Source: Cryobacterium algoricola
GTDB taxonomy: Bacteria > Actinomycetota > Actinomycetes > Actinomycetales > Microbacteriaceae
DNA length: 64,000 bases
Direction of reading: 5' to 3'
Assembly (NCBI RefSeq): GCF_004402485.1
Contig: NZ_SOFG01000011.1
Span: forward strand, 558,001-622,000
Part shown: positions 35,178-44,427 of the stretch, in pieces
Position numbering within the stretch: the stretch's first letter is position 1
How the letters are laid out: each line of letters opens with the position of its first letter
The notes under the pieces: generated by a model
What the model saw: only the letters and a program-made list of their open reading frames with translations
What the model was told of the DNA's origin: nothing
Database searches by the model: none
Made by a program: the position numbers and the translations under genes

Positions 35178-36235
35178 CTCGCGGCGTCACGCGTGCCCTG
35201 ACCCGGACTGCGTGCGGCCTCGGCTGGCTGGCGGCAGGCGGCATGACCGCGATCGCCCTGGCCCGGGCGCTCTCCAGTGAAACCGAACCGCTGCTGATCG
35301 GGGTGCAAGGGATCGCGGCATGGCTGCTCCTCCCGGCGTACCCTCTGCTCGCGTGCGCGGGAATCGTGGCCGTACGGCGGGCCCGCAGACGTTCCGACGG
35401 CGCGGCTCCCCTCCGATGGCCGCTCGCCCTCGGCACGGTTGCGCTTGCCCTCGCGGTCGCGCAGGCCACCCTGCTCGTCCCGGCCATCGGCTGGAACGGC
35501 CCGCGCACGGCACCCGTCGGCGCCACTCCGCTCCGGATCGTGAGCGCCAACGTCCTCCTCGACAACACCGAGCTCGCCTCGCTCGCCGGCGAGCTCGTTG
35601 CGACGGATGCCGACGTGATCGTACTCGAAGAGGTCACCCCCGAACACCTCGCCACGCTCGCGGCCTCGCCGCTCTGGGCGGCCTACCCGGAACGGCTGCT
35701 CGACGCCCTGCCCGGATACCAGGGCTCGGCGATCTTCTCCCGTCTGCCGATCGAAGACGGCGGTCCGATCGACGTGGCCGGGTCCCCGATGCTCGAGGCG
35801 CGCATCCGCACGCCCGCGGGGCTCGTACGGGTCATCGATGTGCACGCGGTAGCGCCCGTCACCGTTGAGAACACCGTGCTCTGGCGGGGACAGTACGCCG
35901 AGCTGGCCCGGATCGCGGCACGTGACACCGGCACCCTCATCCTCGCGGGCGATTTCAACGCGACCCTCGACCATGGGCCGCTGCGCCGGCTCGTCGCCAC
36001 CGGGCTGCGGGACGCTTTTATGGAGTCCGGCCGCGGTTTCGGGGCGACCTGGCCGCGCTGGGACGGCCTCGTACCGCCGCTGATGCGGATCGACCACGTG
36101 CTCGTGAGCCAGCAGGTCACGGTCGTCGCCGTGACCGACCAGATGAGCGCGGGGAGCGACCACCGCCGGCTCGTTGTCGACCTCGCCCTTCCGCAGCCGC
36201 AGGGTCCTTCGTCGCTGAAAACCCCGACGCCATGA
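35174..36235 (+). CDS. membrane-anchored endonuclease/exonuclease/phosphatase-family protein
   Basis: A 353-residue protein with three N-terminal hydrophobic helices (to about residue 105) and an extracytoplasmic EEP domain. Catalytic segments are RIVSANVLLDN, DADVIVLEEV, LAGDFNATLDHGPL, RIDHVLVS and SDHRRLVVD, giving the metal and acid-base residues of the DNase I/sphingomyelinase fold. Similar membrane EEP proteins are common in actinobacteria. The substrate may be a phosphodiester in a lipid or glycan rather than DNA. GTG start overlaps the receiver stop (GTGA), with AAAGGGA upstream. Confidence 0.85.
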   Translation: MTRGVTRALTRTACGLGWLAAGGMTAIALARALSSETEPLLIGVQGIAAWLLLPAYPLLACAGIVAVRRARRRSDGAAPLRWPLALGTVALALAVAQATLLVPAIGWNGPRTAPVGATPLRIVSANVLLDNTELASLAGELVATDADVIVLEEVTPEHLATLAASPLWAAYPERLLDALPGYQGSAIFSRLPIEDGGPIDVAGSPMLEARIRTPAGLVRVIDVHAVAPVTVENTVLWRGQYAELARIAARDTGTLILAGDFNATLDHGPLRRLVATGLRDAFMESGRGFGATWPRWDGLVPPLMRIDHVLVSQQVTVVAVTDQMSAGSDHRRLVVDLALPQPQGPSSLKTPTP

Positions 36236-39200
36236 CCCTGGTCGCGGAGCCGGCCCCGGTCCCCGTGCCGGCGGCGGAGAAGGCGAAGGTGCACCGGCCG
36301 GAAGAAGCGCCGGACGGGCGCTCGCGCAAGGGCTTCGTGCGCCGCCACCGCCTGCTCTTCATCGCGCTCATCCTCGTGCTCGTGTTCCACGGCTCTTTGC
36401 TGCTTGCCGGAAGCTACCAGCGCACGTACGACGCCTACGTGCACATCTTCTTCGCCGACCACTACGCCAGAGACTGGTTCTCGAGCTGGGACACCCGCTG
36501 GTACACCGGATTCTCCACCCTGAGCTACCCGCCGGGCGGCCACTTCCTGATCGCGGCCCTGAGCAAGATCATCGGGTTGCGCCCCGGCTTCGTGGTCGTT
36601 CAGGTCTTCGCCCTCCTGAACCTCACCATCGGGGTCTACCGCTGGAGCGGGATCTGGGTCAACCGCACCTCAGCCGGCTGGGCGGCCATCGCCCTCGTGC
36701 TGGCGTCGTCCATCGCCGAAACCGTGCACGTCTTCGGCCAGCTTCCCACCACGCTCTCTCTCGGGTTCCTACTCAACGGGCTGCCTTTCGCGAATACCTG
36801 GGTGCGCACGGGCAACCGGAAGGCCCTCCTCGCCGGGGTCGGCTGCATCATGGCCACCACGGCCTGTCACCACGTGACGACCCTGTTCGGATCGCTCTTC
36901 TTCCTCGGGCCCGTGCTGCTCGGGGCACTCGTGTTCGCCGTGCGCACCCCGCTCGCCGGCGAAAAGGACGGACACCCGCCCCGGTTCAGTTTCCGGCTGC
37001 TCTGGCCGTTGATCGCCCGTCGGATTCGCCGGGTGATGCCTTCCCTGGTGCGGACCGGGATCCTCGGTGCGCTGGTGGTCACGGCCCTGCTCTGCGTCGT
37101 CCTGCCGTACTGGCTCTACTCCAAGAGCGACCCGATCACCCAGGTCTCCATCCCGCACGCCAGCCGCGACAATTTCCTGGTCAATGTCAATGCCGGCCTG
37201 GTCTTCTGGCTGGTCCCGTGGGGCACGACGCTGCTCGTGCTGCCATACGCATTGATTCGCGGCATGGCGGGCAAGGCGTGGCCGCTCACCCTCTCGCTCG
37301 GCGTGCTCGCGTTCCTCGGCACCGGCGGCACCACACCGTTCCCCAAGATCCTCCTGGGCGGCGCGTACGACATTCTCACGCTCGACCGCTTCACCTTCTG
37401 GGCGACCATCTCCATCCTGCCGCTCGTCGGGCAGTTCATATCGAGCGTCACGAACGGTTCGATCCGAGCGTGGCTCCTCGCGCATGTCGGACGGACGCTT
37501 TCGGTGGTCCTGCCGGCCCTCCTGCTCGCCGCACACCTCACAACGACCCTCTATGCGGCGAACCTCACGCAATACCGGGCATTCCAGCCGGCCCCGATCG
37601 ACGTCACCCCGATCACCACCTTCATGGACAAGGACCAGCACTCCCAGTGGCGATACCTCACGCTGGGATTCGGCGACCAGATGGCGTGGCTCGGCGCCAA
37701 TATGACGGCCGGAACCGTCGACGGCGACTATCACTCCGCCCGGCAGCTGCCCGAGCTGACGTCCCGGCCCATCGAGCGCCTCGAGGGCGCAAAGTACTCG
37801 GGTGTGCCCGGGATCGGGAGCCTGCAACAGTTCCTCGCGGTGCCCGGCCGGTACTCGCTCAAATACGTCTTCAGCAATGACGCCTTCTACTCCCCGCTGC
37901 TCGACGCGAGCGGGTGGACCGACCTGGGTCCCCTCGAGAACGGCATCGAAATCTGGGAGCGCTCCGACGTTGCCCCGCTACCGACGAACGAGGTCTCGCA
38001 TCAGGCGCCGCTCTGGGAGCGCCTGTGGTGGGGACTGATCCCGCCCGCGTCCATCGCCCTCGCGCTCGTGCTCATGGTGTGGTCGTTGATCGGAGCGCCC
38101 ACGCGGGTGCCCGGCGTCGGCGCCGTCGTGCGCCGTGTCGTGCCGGCCAGGCTGCGACGGATGCTGTCACGCCCGCCCCGCACGGCAGCCCACCTCGTGC
38201 ACTCTGCGCTGAGGAGGCTCACGAGCCCGGTGAACCGAGCGGTCGGCACACTCGACGCCGCCCTCGCCAGGGCGAGCGACCGCATCCCGCACACCGAGGA
38301 GCCCGCGCCCCCGGCCGGCGGCTGGCTGCCCTGGGGTGCGGCGCTTCCGCGCCTGCGCACGCGGGCACGCGCCCGGGTGCGGAAGCGCCGCCGCCGCTGG
38401 CAGGCCGCCGTCGTGACCGTGATGCTCGTCATTGTCGCTGCCGGCGGCGCCCTCGCGGTGGCGAAACCGCGACAGCCCACGGCTGCCGAAGTGGTCGAGG
38501 ACTACTACGGGCACCTCGATTTCCGCCGCTTCGCCGCCGCATACGCCCTGCTCGACCCCTCGACCCGGCCGGACTTCACGGTGTACCAACAGGAACTCGG
38601 CAGGGACGGAGGCCTTGTCGCTTCCTTCGCCAAGCTCGCATCCGTCACCGCAGTGCCGGCCTCGAGCACGCCGGGCAGACAGGTGATGACCGCAACCCTC
38701 GATTACCTCACCTCCCTGCAGTCCTATCGGGTGACCTCGCCCGTGACCCTGATCCAGGAGCCGACCGGATGGTTCATCGACCTGCCCGCCGCAGACGCGA
38801 CATCTCCGCCCGACCAATTCACCAGCCGACCCGCCGTCGGCTTCCTCTCGCAGGGTCGTCGCGCGCTCAGCTCGGACGGGACCTCCACGATGGATGTGCT
38901 CGACCGGCCGGAACTGACCCTCGACAACGTCAGCTCCCTGCTCGTGAATGGTCGCTGGGTCGTGATCGGCGAGGTGACGAACACCGACGTCGACCCCGCA
39001 GACGTCACCGTCGAAGCACAGCTGCGCGATCCGGACGGCGCGCTGCTCGCCAGCTGGGACGCCTCCCAGGTACTCGTTCACAAACTGTTGCCCGGAGCGA
39101 CGAGCCCCTTCCGCATCGAGTTCCAGAGCATCGCCGGCACCGGCGACTACGGCCTCGAAGCCGACGGTGGCCTGAAGAACACCACGGCGGTAACGCCCCC

Positions 39201-39753
39201 CTCTGCGACAAGCGTCACCGTCGCAGCACCGGCCACGTCCTCCAATATTCGCGGCCCTGTCGAGTTCGACCCGCAGACGATCACGCCCTTCGTGCTCGCC
39301 GCCGGCGCCAAGGTGTCGTCGGTGGCCGTCTACGCGCGCGCCGTTGTGACCCCACGGGCGAGCGCGCGCGGCCTTCAGGTGCAGCACCTGCGGCTCACCG
39401 GCTCGGCCGCCGACGGCTACGCCGTTGTCGGCGAGCTGCGCAATGACGGCACGGTCGAAGCCGCCGTTCCGCACCTCCTGGTGTCCTATACAGCAGCGGA
39501 CGGCAGCCTGGCGTGGGTCGACCACGCCTATCTCGAGCACAGCATCGCTCCGCAATCGGTCAGCGATTTCCGCATTCCGCTCGCGTCGAGCACCCCGATA
39601 GCGGCCTCCGGGGTGGCGACGACCGGCTACGCCGGGCCTGCCCACTCTCCGCCGGTGTCCGCGCTCGCCGCCTCGATCGCCCTGCCCGCCGACACGGGCT
39701 TTTCCGGGCTGTCCCTCACGGCGACGACATACGCCAGAGCGAGCCAGCCGTGA
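36232..39753 (+). CDS. large GT-C-like membrane protein with extracytoplasmic domains
   Basis: A 1173-residue protein, the largest of the operon. After a basic cytoplasmic tail, about ten helices carry the PTPS-related/GT-C pattern: TYDAYVHIFFADHYARDWFS with its Asp residues, and TGFSTLSYPPGGHFLIAALS. A central helix (about residues 600-620) and a basic linker lead to another helix near residue 725. Outside follow an NTF2-like domain (EVVEDYYGHLDFRRFAAAY) and two FxLYD-like beta domains (WVVIGEVTNTDVDPADVTVE, YAVVGELRNDGTVEAAVPHL). It probably transfers a sugar from a polyprenyl donor and holds the product or a partner outside. ATGA overlap at the start. Confidence 0.75.
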   Translation: MTLVAEPAPVPVPAAEKAKVHRPEEAPDGRSRKGFVRRHRLLFIALILVLVFHGSLLLAGSYQRTYDAYVHIFFADHYARDWFSSWDTRWYTGFSTLSYPPGGHFLIAALSKIIGLRPGFVVVQVFALLNLTIGVYRWSGIWVNRTSAGWAAIALVLASSIAETVHVFGQLPTTLSLGFLLNGLPFANTWVRTGNRKALLAGVGCIMATTACHHVTTLFGSLFFLGPVLLGALVFAVRTPLAGEKDGHPPRFSFRLLWPLIARRIRRVMPSLVRTGILGALVVTALLCVVLPYWLYSKSDPITQVSIPHASRDNFLVNVNAGLVFWLVPWGTTLLVLPYALIRGMAGKAWPLTLSLGVLAFLGTGGTTPFPKILLGGAYDILTLDRFTFWATISILPLVGQFISSVTNGSIRAWLLAHVGRTLSVVLPALLLAAHLTTTLYAANLTQYRAFQPAPIDVTPITTFMDKDQHSQWRYLTLGFGDQMAWLGANMTAGTVDGDYHSARQLPELTSRPIERLEGAKYSGVPGIGSLQQFLAVPGRYSLKYVFSNDAFYSPLLDASGWTDLGPLENGIEIWERSDVAPLPTNEVSHQAPLWERLWWGLIPPASIALALVLMVWSLIGAPTRVPGVGAVVRRVVPARLRRMLSRPPRTAAHLVHSALRRLTSPVNRAVGTLDAALARASDRIPHTEEPAPPAGGWLPWGAALPRLRTRARARVRKRRRRWQAAVVTVMLVIVAAGGALAVAKPRQPTAAEVVEDYYGHLDFRRFAAAYALLDPSTRPDFTVYQQELGRDGGLVASFAKLASVTAVPASSTPGRQVMTATLDYLTSLQSYRVTSPVTLIQEPTGWFIDLPAADATSPPDQFTSRPAVGFLSQGRRALSSDGTSTMDVLDRPELTLDNVSSLLVNGRWVVIGEVTNTDVDPADVTVEAQLRDPDGALLASWDASQVLVHKLLPGATSPFRIEFQSIAGTGDYGLEADGGLKNTTAVTPPSATSVTVAAPATSSNIRGPVEFDPQTITPFVLAAGAKVSSVAVYARAVVTPRASARGLQVQHLRLTGSAADGYAVVGELRNDGTVEAAVPHLLVSYTAADGSLAWVDHAYLEHSIAPQSVSDFRIPLASSTPIAASGVATTGYAGPAHSPPVSALAASIALPADTGFSGLSLTATTYARASQP

Positions 39754-41018
39754 CGCGGCCGGGCACGCGCCGCACCGCCGGCATGATGGTCGCCCTTTCC
39801 CTCGGCCTGGCGATCGGGCTCGCCACGGAATCCGGCACCGGCTTCCGCGCGGACGCGCGAGCCGACCAGGACGCCGCGGCCGCCCTCGTGTTGCAGGTTG
39901 CGCCGACCGCGCCCGCCGGCGTGGAGCTTCCGGTGACCGTCGCAGGGGCCGCCGACGGCGCCCCGGTGCAGCTCGTCGCGGTCGGTTCCCTCGGCCAGCT
40001 CGTGCTCACCGCCGTGAGCAGGGACGGCACGGCGGACTTCCGGCTTCCCGTCGCCCTGACCCGCAGCGCAGGGTCCGTCACACTCGTGGCGAGTTCCGCA
40101 GGCTCGATCGGGCGGGGGACGGCCGAACTCACCCCCGGGGATGCGGTCGGCCCTGTGCAGGCTGTCGTCGGCGCCCGCTCCATCGTGGCCGACGCCGCAG
40201 ACATGTCCATGGTCGTCACTATCCCGGTCGATGCCTGGGGCAATTCCATCGCGGAGGGTTCACCGGTGCTGGTCTCCCGCGAGAATCCCGTCGGAGTGCA
40301 GAGTTCGAGCGGAGCGGTCGTGTCGCACCTGCTCGCGTTCCAGGAACTCTATTCGGGCACCCTCGCCGGTCGAGGCCTGGTCTGGGTCGCCACCGGCCCC
40401 GTCACCGGGCCAAGCGTCAGCCTCGACGAAGTCGCCGGGCCGCCGCTGCCCTTTTCCCTCGAACCCGTTGAGCCCGTGCTTGCCGCAAAGGCCGGGGCCG
40501 ACGGCCAGACGCTCGTCCCGATCCGGACATCCGTGCTGCGGGATCGCTACGGCAATGTCGAGCCGGACGGCACCCAGGTCACGGTGGAATGGACGGGCCC
40601 TGAGGGCGCGGGGCGCACGACCGCGGCCACGATCTCTGGCGTCGCCCAGCTCTCGCTGCAGGCGCCGGCGATGCCCGGCGCGTTCCAGATCACCGGGTTC
40701 TGCCGCGGCGTACACTCGGCGAGCGCCCTCACGCTGCCGTTCGCGGCCACCGTCGGCACAGTGAAGATGAGTGCGCGCCTCGTCGACGCCGGCGTCTTCG
40801 TGAGCATCGGCCCGGTCAACCGCTTTGGCGGCACCTTCGTACCGGATGGCACGACGGCCCGCGTCTCCGTGGCCGACGCCGACGGCGAGGCCGGCTTCGC
40901 GAGCGCCGGTCTCGTGGACGGGCTGCTCGACATCCTCGTCGCGACCAGGCCGCTCGTCAGTCCCGTCACCGTCACCGTCTCGGTGCTCGGAGCAGAAGAC
41001 GTGGAGACGCTTCGATGA
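39750..41018 (+). CDS. secreted Ig-like (invasin/Big-1-like) protein
   Basis: A 422-residue protein with a signal peptide (MMVALSLGLAIGLATESGTG) and no later helix. The rest is repeated beta domains of about 100 residues: ALVLQVAPTAPAGVELPVTV, then VVTIPVDAWGNSIAEGSPVL, then LVPIRTSVLRDRYGNVEPDG. The 'D..GN....G..V' motif is typical of Big-1/invasin Ig domains. No enzyme motif is seen. GTG start overlaps the previous stop (GTGA). It is likely a structural partner of the GT-C-like protein on the cell surface. Confidence 0.72.
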   Translation: MTRPGTRRTAGMMVALSLGLAIGLATESGTGFRADARADQDAAAALVLQVAPTAPAGVELPVTVAGAADGAPVQLVAVGSLGQLVLTAVSRDGTADFRLPVALTRSAGSVTLVASSAGSIGRGTAELTPGDAVGPVQAVVGARSIVADAADMSMVVTIPVDAWGNSIAEGSPVLVSRENPVGVQSSSGAVVSHLLAFQELYSGTLAGRGLVWVATGPVTGPSVSLDEVAGPPLPFSLEPVEPVLAAKAGADGQTLVPIRTSVLRDRYGNVEPDGTQVTVEWTGPEGAGRTTAATISGVAQLSLQAPAMPGAFQITGFCRGVHSASALTLPFAATVGTVKMSARLVDAGVFVSIGPVNRFGGTFVPDGTTARVSVADADGEAGFASAGLVDGLLDILVATRPLVSPVTVTVSVLGAEDVETLR

Positions 41019-42850
41019 CGAGGCCCAGGCTCCCGTTCCGCACAGCGCGTAACTTCCGGCGCAGCCGCATCAAACGGCTGATCGCCGCGCTTCTCGGCCT
41101 CGGCCTCATCGCCGCGACCATGGGGTTCCTCGTGCTCAGCGGGCAGATCACCCTGCAGAGTTCGACGGGGGCCAAGGTCTCGTCCGGACTTCACGAAGTC
41201 GCGACGGTACCGGTCAACGCGAGCCAGCTCGTCACCTGGCTGCCCGATGCGTGGCAGCGCGAACGTGTCCTCGAGCCGGCGACGCGGATGATGATCGCAG
41301 CCAGCTATATCCGGGCCTGGGCGGCGATCGGGCGCTTCCAGTCCACGGGCGAGCGGCCTGCCGTCATAGACACCTTCAGCGGTGCGGCCAGGCGGGCCGT
41401 GCTCGAACTGCCGCGCACCGGCCCGAGCGCGACCTGGGACCTGCGCCACTCCCTCGAGCTCGAGTTCTACGCCCTCGACGGCGCCACCGTCGCGTTCCAC
41501 GACGGGGGTGCGAACATCGCACGCACGGTCGGCACCGGGGTGAGCGAGACGGTTCTGCTCAGCCACGAGAGCTACGACGTCGTGATGGTGCTCGAGGACG
41601 GGTTCTGGCGCATCCGCCAGCTTCGGCGCTCCGCGGGGAGCGACACCGCCACACTGACGACGGATGCCGCCGGTGCGACCGCGATCACCGGCGCCGCGGC
41701 GACGACCCCCCGCGCCATCCCGGCGAGCCTGGCCACCGAATACCGGCCGGCCGGCTGGGCGCCCGTTGTGCCGGTCGCCGTCAAGGCGACAGCCACGCCG
41801 ACTCCGACTCCCGGTGCGACCCTGACCCCTGCGCCCTCCGTCACTCCCGCACCCGCACCCGCACCGACTCTGCTCGCCCCGGCCACTCTGGGGGCCGACT
41901 TCGCCCGCCTGCGGGCTCTCGGTTTCGACACCATCCGGGTTCCGCTCCCGTACACCGAGCTGGGCGGCGCGACACCCACCGATGACGCCATCACGGGCCT
42001 GATCACGTTGCTCGAGCAGGCTGACCGGCACGGACTGCGGGTCCAGCTCGTCCTCTTCGACGGCTTCCCGGACCTCACCCCAGCGAACTGGCTCGCTGCC
42101 GACGCCCACCTCACGGCCATCGCGACCGCGGTGCGCGGCCAACCGGCCCTCGCCCTCTGGGACCTCGCCGACCGGCCGGAGCAGCGCACGACCGGGTCTC
42201 CGAGCCCCGCCGAGATCCGCGCGTTCCTCCTGCACATCGGTGCCACCCTGCGGGAGCTCGACCCGGGCACGCCGCAGACCATCTCCTGGGCGACGAGCAC
42301 GGCCGCGGCCGATCCCTCGATGGCGGGCCTGGTCGACGCCGTGTCCCTGCACCTGACCGGCGGCGGCGACCCGACCGCAGCGATCGAGGCTGTGCGCACC
42401 GCGCTCCCCGACCGGGCCATGCTGCTGACGCTGACCGGGCTCAGCACCGAGGGCGGCTGGGGACCCCTGCCGAAGACCGAGACCCGACAGGCCTCCGACG
42501 TCGCCCGGGTCCTCCTGGCCGCGGAGCGGGCCGGGCTGTCCCACCTCAGCGTGGCGACCTTGACCGACACGAAAACGGATGCCGGTGGGCTGCTCCGCAC
42601 AGACGGCTCTGCCAAGCCCGCCGCCGCGCTCTTCGAGGCCGGCGCCCCCCTCACCACGATTCCGGCACCGGGCGTGCTCGACTACGCCACCTCGAAGTTC
42701 TGGATCCTGGTGGTCGCGGTCCTGCTCGCCGCCGCCGGGGCGCTGCTGTGGGCCCGTCGCCTTCGGCGCACGCGCACGCCGCAGAAACCGGGGTCAGCGG
42801 ACTCCCCGACAACGGAGTTGCACGAGCACCCAGGGGGCACACCCGAATGA
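41015..42850 (+). CDS. membrane-anchored pseudo-glycosidase with NTF2-like domain
   Basis: A 611-residue protein with an N-terminal anchor (LIAALLGLGLIAATMGFLVL), an NTF2-like domain (about 80-210), a Thr/Pro linker, a TIM-barrel domain of the GH5/cellulase type (about 290-550) and a C-terminal helix (WILVVAVLLAAAGALLWARR). In the barrel, the usual acid/base 'NEP' at the end of strand 4 reads ADRP (LALWDLADRP), and the strand-7 'TEfG' reads LTLTGLS, so both catalytic Glu appear lost. It may bind glycan rather than cut it. ATGA overlaps link it to both neighbours. Confidence 0.68.
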   Translation: MTRPRLPFRTARNFRRSRIKRLIAALLGLGLIAATMGFLVLSGQITLQSSTGAKVSSGLHEVATVPVNASQLVTWLPDAWQRERVLEPATRMMIAASYIRAWAAIGRFQSTGERPAVIDTFSGAARRAVLELPRTGPSATWDLRHSLELEFYALDGATVAFHDGGANIARTVGTGVSETVLLSHESYDVVMVLEDGFWRIRQLRRSAGSDTATLTTDAAGATAITGAAATTPRAIPASLATEYRPAGWAPVVPVAVKATATPTPTPGATLTPAPSVTPAPAPAPTLLAPATLGADFARLRALGFDTIRVPLPYTELGGATPTDDAITGLITLLEQADRHGLRVQLVLFDGFPDLTPANWLAADAHLTAIATAVRGQPALALWDLADRPEQRTTGSPSPAEIRAFLLHIGATLRELDPGTPQTISWATSTAAADPSMAGLVDAVSLHLTGGGDPTAAIEAVRTALPDRAMLLTLTGLSTEGGWGPLPKTETRQASDVARVLLAAERAGLSHLSVATLTDTKTDAGGLLRTDGSAKPAAALFEAGAPLTTIPAPGVLDYATSKFWILVVAVLLAAAGALLWARRLRRTRTPQKPGSADSPTTELHEHPGGTPE

Positions 42851-44338
42851 CGACCACGCGCCGCCCTCGCCCACGTCGTGGGCGCAATCTCGGCTTCCGT
42901 CCCGACCTGTTCGACACCTCCCGGTCCGTGGCCCTGTTGCTCGGCGGAATCGCTCTGCTCACGGGAACGACCGTCGCGGTCTATACCCTCCGGGACGTCG
43001 CCAGCCTGGGGCCTGTCGGGCTCACGACCCTTCGGAGTGTCGCCTCCGCCCTCCTGGTCGGCGGATTCGCCATCCTCGTTCTTCGGAGGCGCATCACGCT
43101 CCCGCTGCGTCACGTCATCCTCTGCGGGCTCATCGCCCTCGCCGTCGCGAGCGTTGTGGCGACCACCGGCACTCCCATCGCGTCCACGTTCTCCGGAGGC
43201 CTCGGTGTCACGATCCTGCTCGCCTTCGCGGTCATCCGGTCCCGCGCGATGCTCTGGTATCCCCTCGTCGTTATCCCCCTCGGCATTGCCGCAACGGCGT
43301 GGCAGCCGGGAGCGCAGGCAGGCGACGTCGTGTTGACCGGTCTCCTCGCCGTTGTGACCACCTCGGTGCTCACCTGGTTCGTGCGCAGTGCGTCCGCCTT
43401 CGACACGGACTGGCTCACCGGCATCCTCAATTTCGGCGGCTTCGAGCGTGCGACCGCGACCACCGTGCAGGATGCCCGCGCGAACGCACGAACAGGCGTA
43501 CCGCTCACCCTCGCCCGCCTCGACATCGACGAGTTCGCCCTCGTCAACCAGCGCTTCGGGGCGGATGCCGGTGATGACGCCCTCGGCGAGTTCGCGACCG
43601 ATCTCGCCTCGCTCCTCCCCGCCGACGCCGTCTTCGGCCGGATCGAGGGGGACGCCTTCGCCGTCCTGATCTCCGGGAGCACCGCGGACGACGTCCGGGG
43701 CCTGCTCCGGAAGGCGCGGTCCACCGTCCGGGGGTTCTCGGCCGGTATCGCCCAGCACGAGGGGGACGAGTCCGCCTCTGAACTGTTCGGCCGGGCCGGC
43801 GCCGCGCTCTACGAGGCAAAGCGCGGCGGCCTCGGCCGAATCACCGTCCACGGCGGCTACTACGCGTCGCCCATCGAGGTGCGTCATGGCATCGAGACCG
43901 GTGAGATCTTCGTGGTGTACCAACCCTGCGTCGACATGCGAACGGGAGCCATCGTCGGGGTTGAGGCCCTCGCCCGCTGGCACCACCCGACCAGGGGTGC
44001 GATCTCTCCCGTCGAGTTCATCCCGCTGTGCGAGGCCAGCGGATCGATCATGATTCTGGGCGACTGGGTGCTCGGTCAGGCGATCGCCGCGGCGGCCGGC
44101 TGGAACCGGGGCTTGCCTGCCGGCCGCTCGGAGGTCGCCGTCGGAGGCCCCTGTCATCGACCTCGCGATCGGCCTCGCAACTGCCCTGTCGCTCGGGATC
44201 GTCGCCGAGGGGGTGGAAACACCGGTACAGGCACAGTGGCTGGTCGAACGCGGCTGTTATTTCGCGCAGGGCTTCCTCTACTCCCGGCCGATCCGCTACG
44301 GCGAACTCGTCCAGGTCCTGCGTGACAGTGAGTTCTGA
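42847..44338 (+). pseudogene. GGDEF-EAL protein with an internal deletion and frameshift
   Basis: Six hydrophobic helices are followed by a degenerate GGDEF domain (RIEGDAF in place of GGDEF) and the start of an EAL domain (VVYQPCVDMRTGAIVGVEAL, then ARWHHPTRGAISPVEFIP). The frame then breaks near 44140-44150 and runs out-of-frame to 44325. In another frame, the end of the EAL domain resumes (VIDLAIGLATALSLGIVAEG, then GCYFAQGFLYSRP) and stops at 44336-44338. The middle of EAL, roughly 110 residues including the metal-binding and DDFG segments, is missing. The phosphodiesterase is therefore inactive; the membrane and GGDEF parts may still be made. It is the last cistron of the operon. Confidence 0.8.
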
Positions 44339-44427
44339 CCCCGTGTCGTCGACAGGGTGATCTGGCACCAGGGTGATGTACTGTAACGACGCCATCCACC
44401 GAGACTGCCCACCGAGAGAAGAGCCCG

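Noticed and set aside
40547-42544. 665-codon frame antisense to the operon
   Set aside because: Antisense shadow; the sense genes have overlapping starts/stops and recognisable domains.
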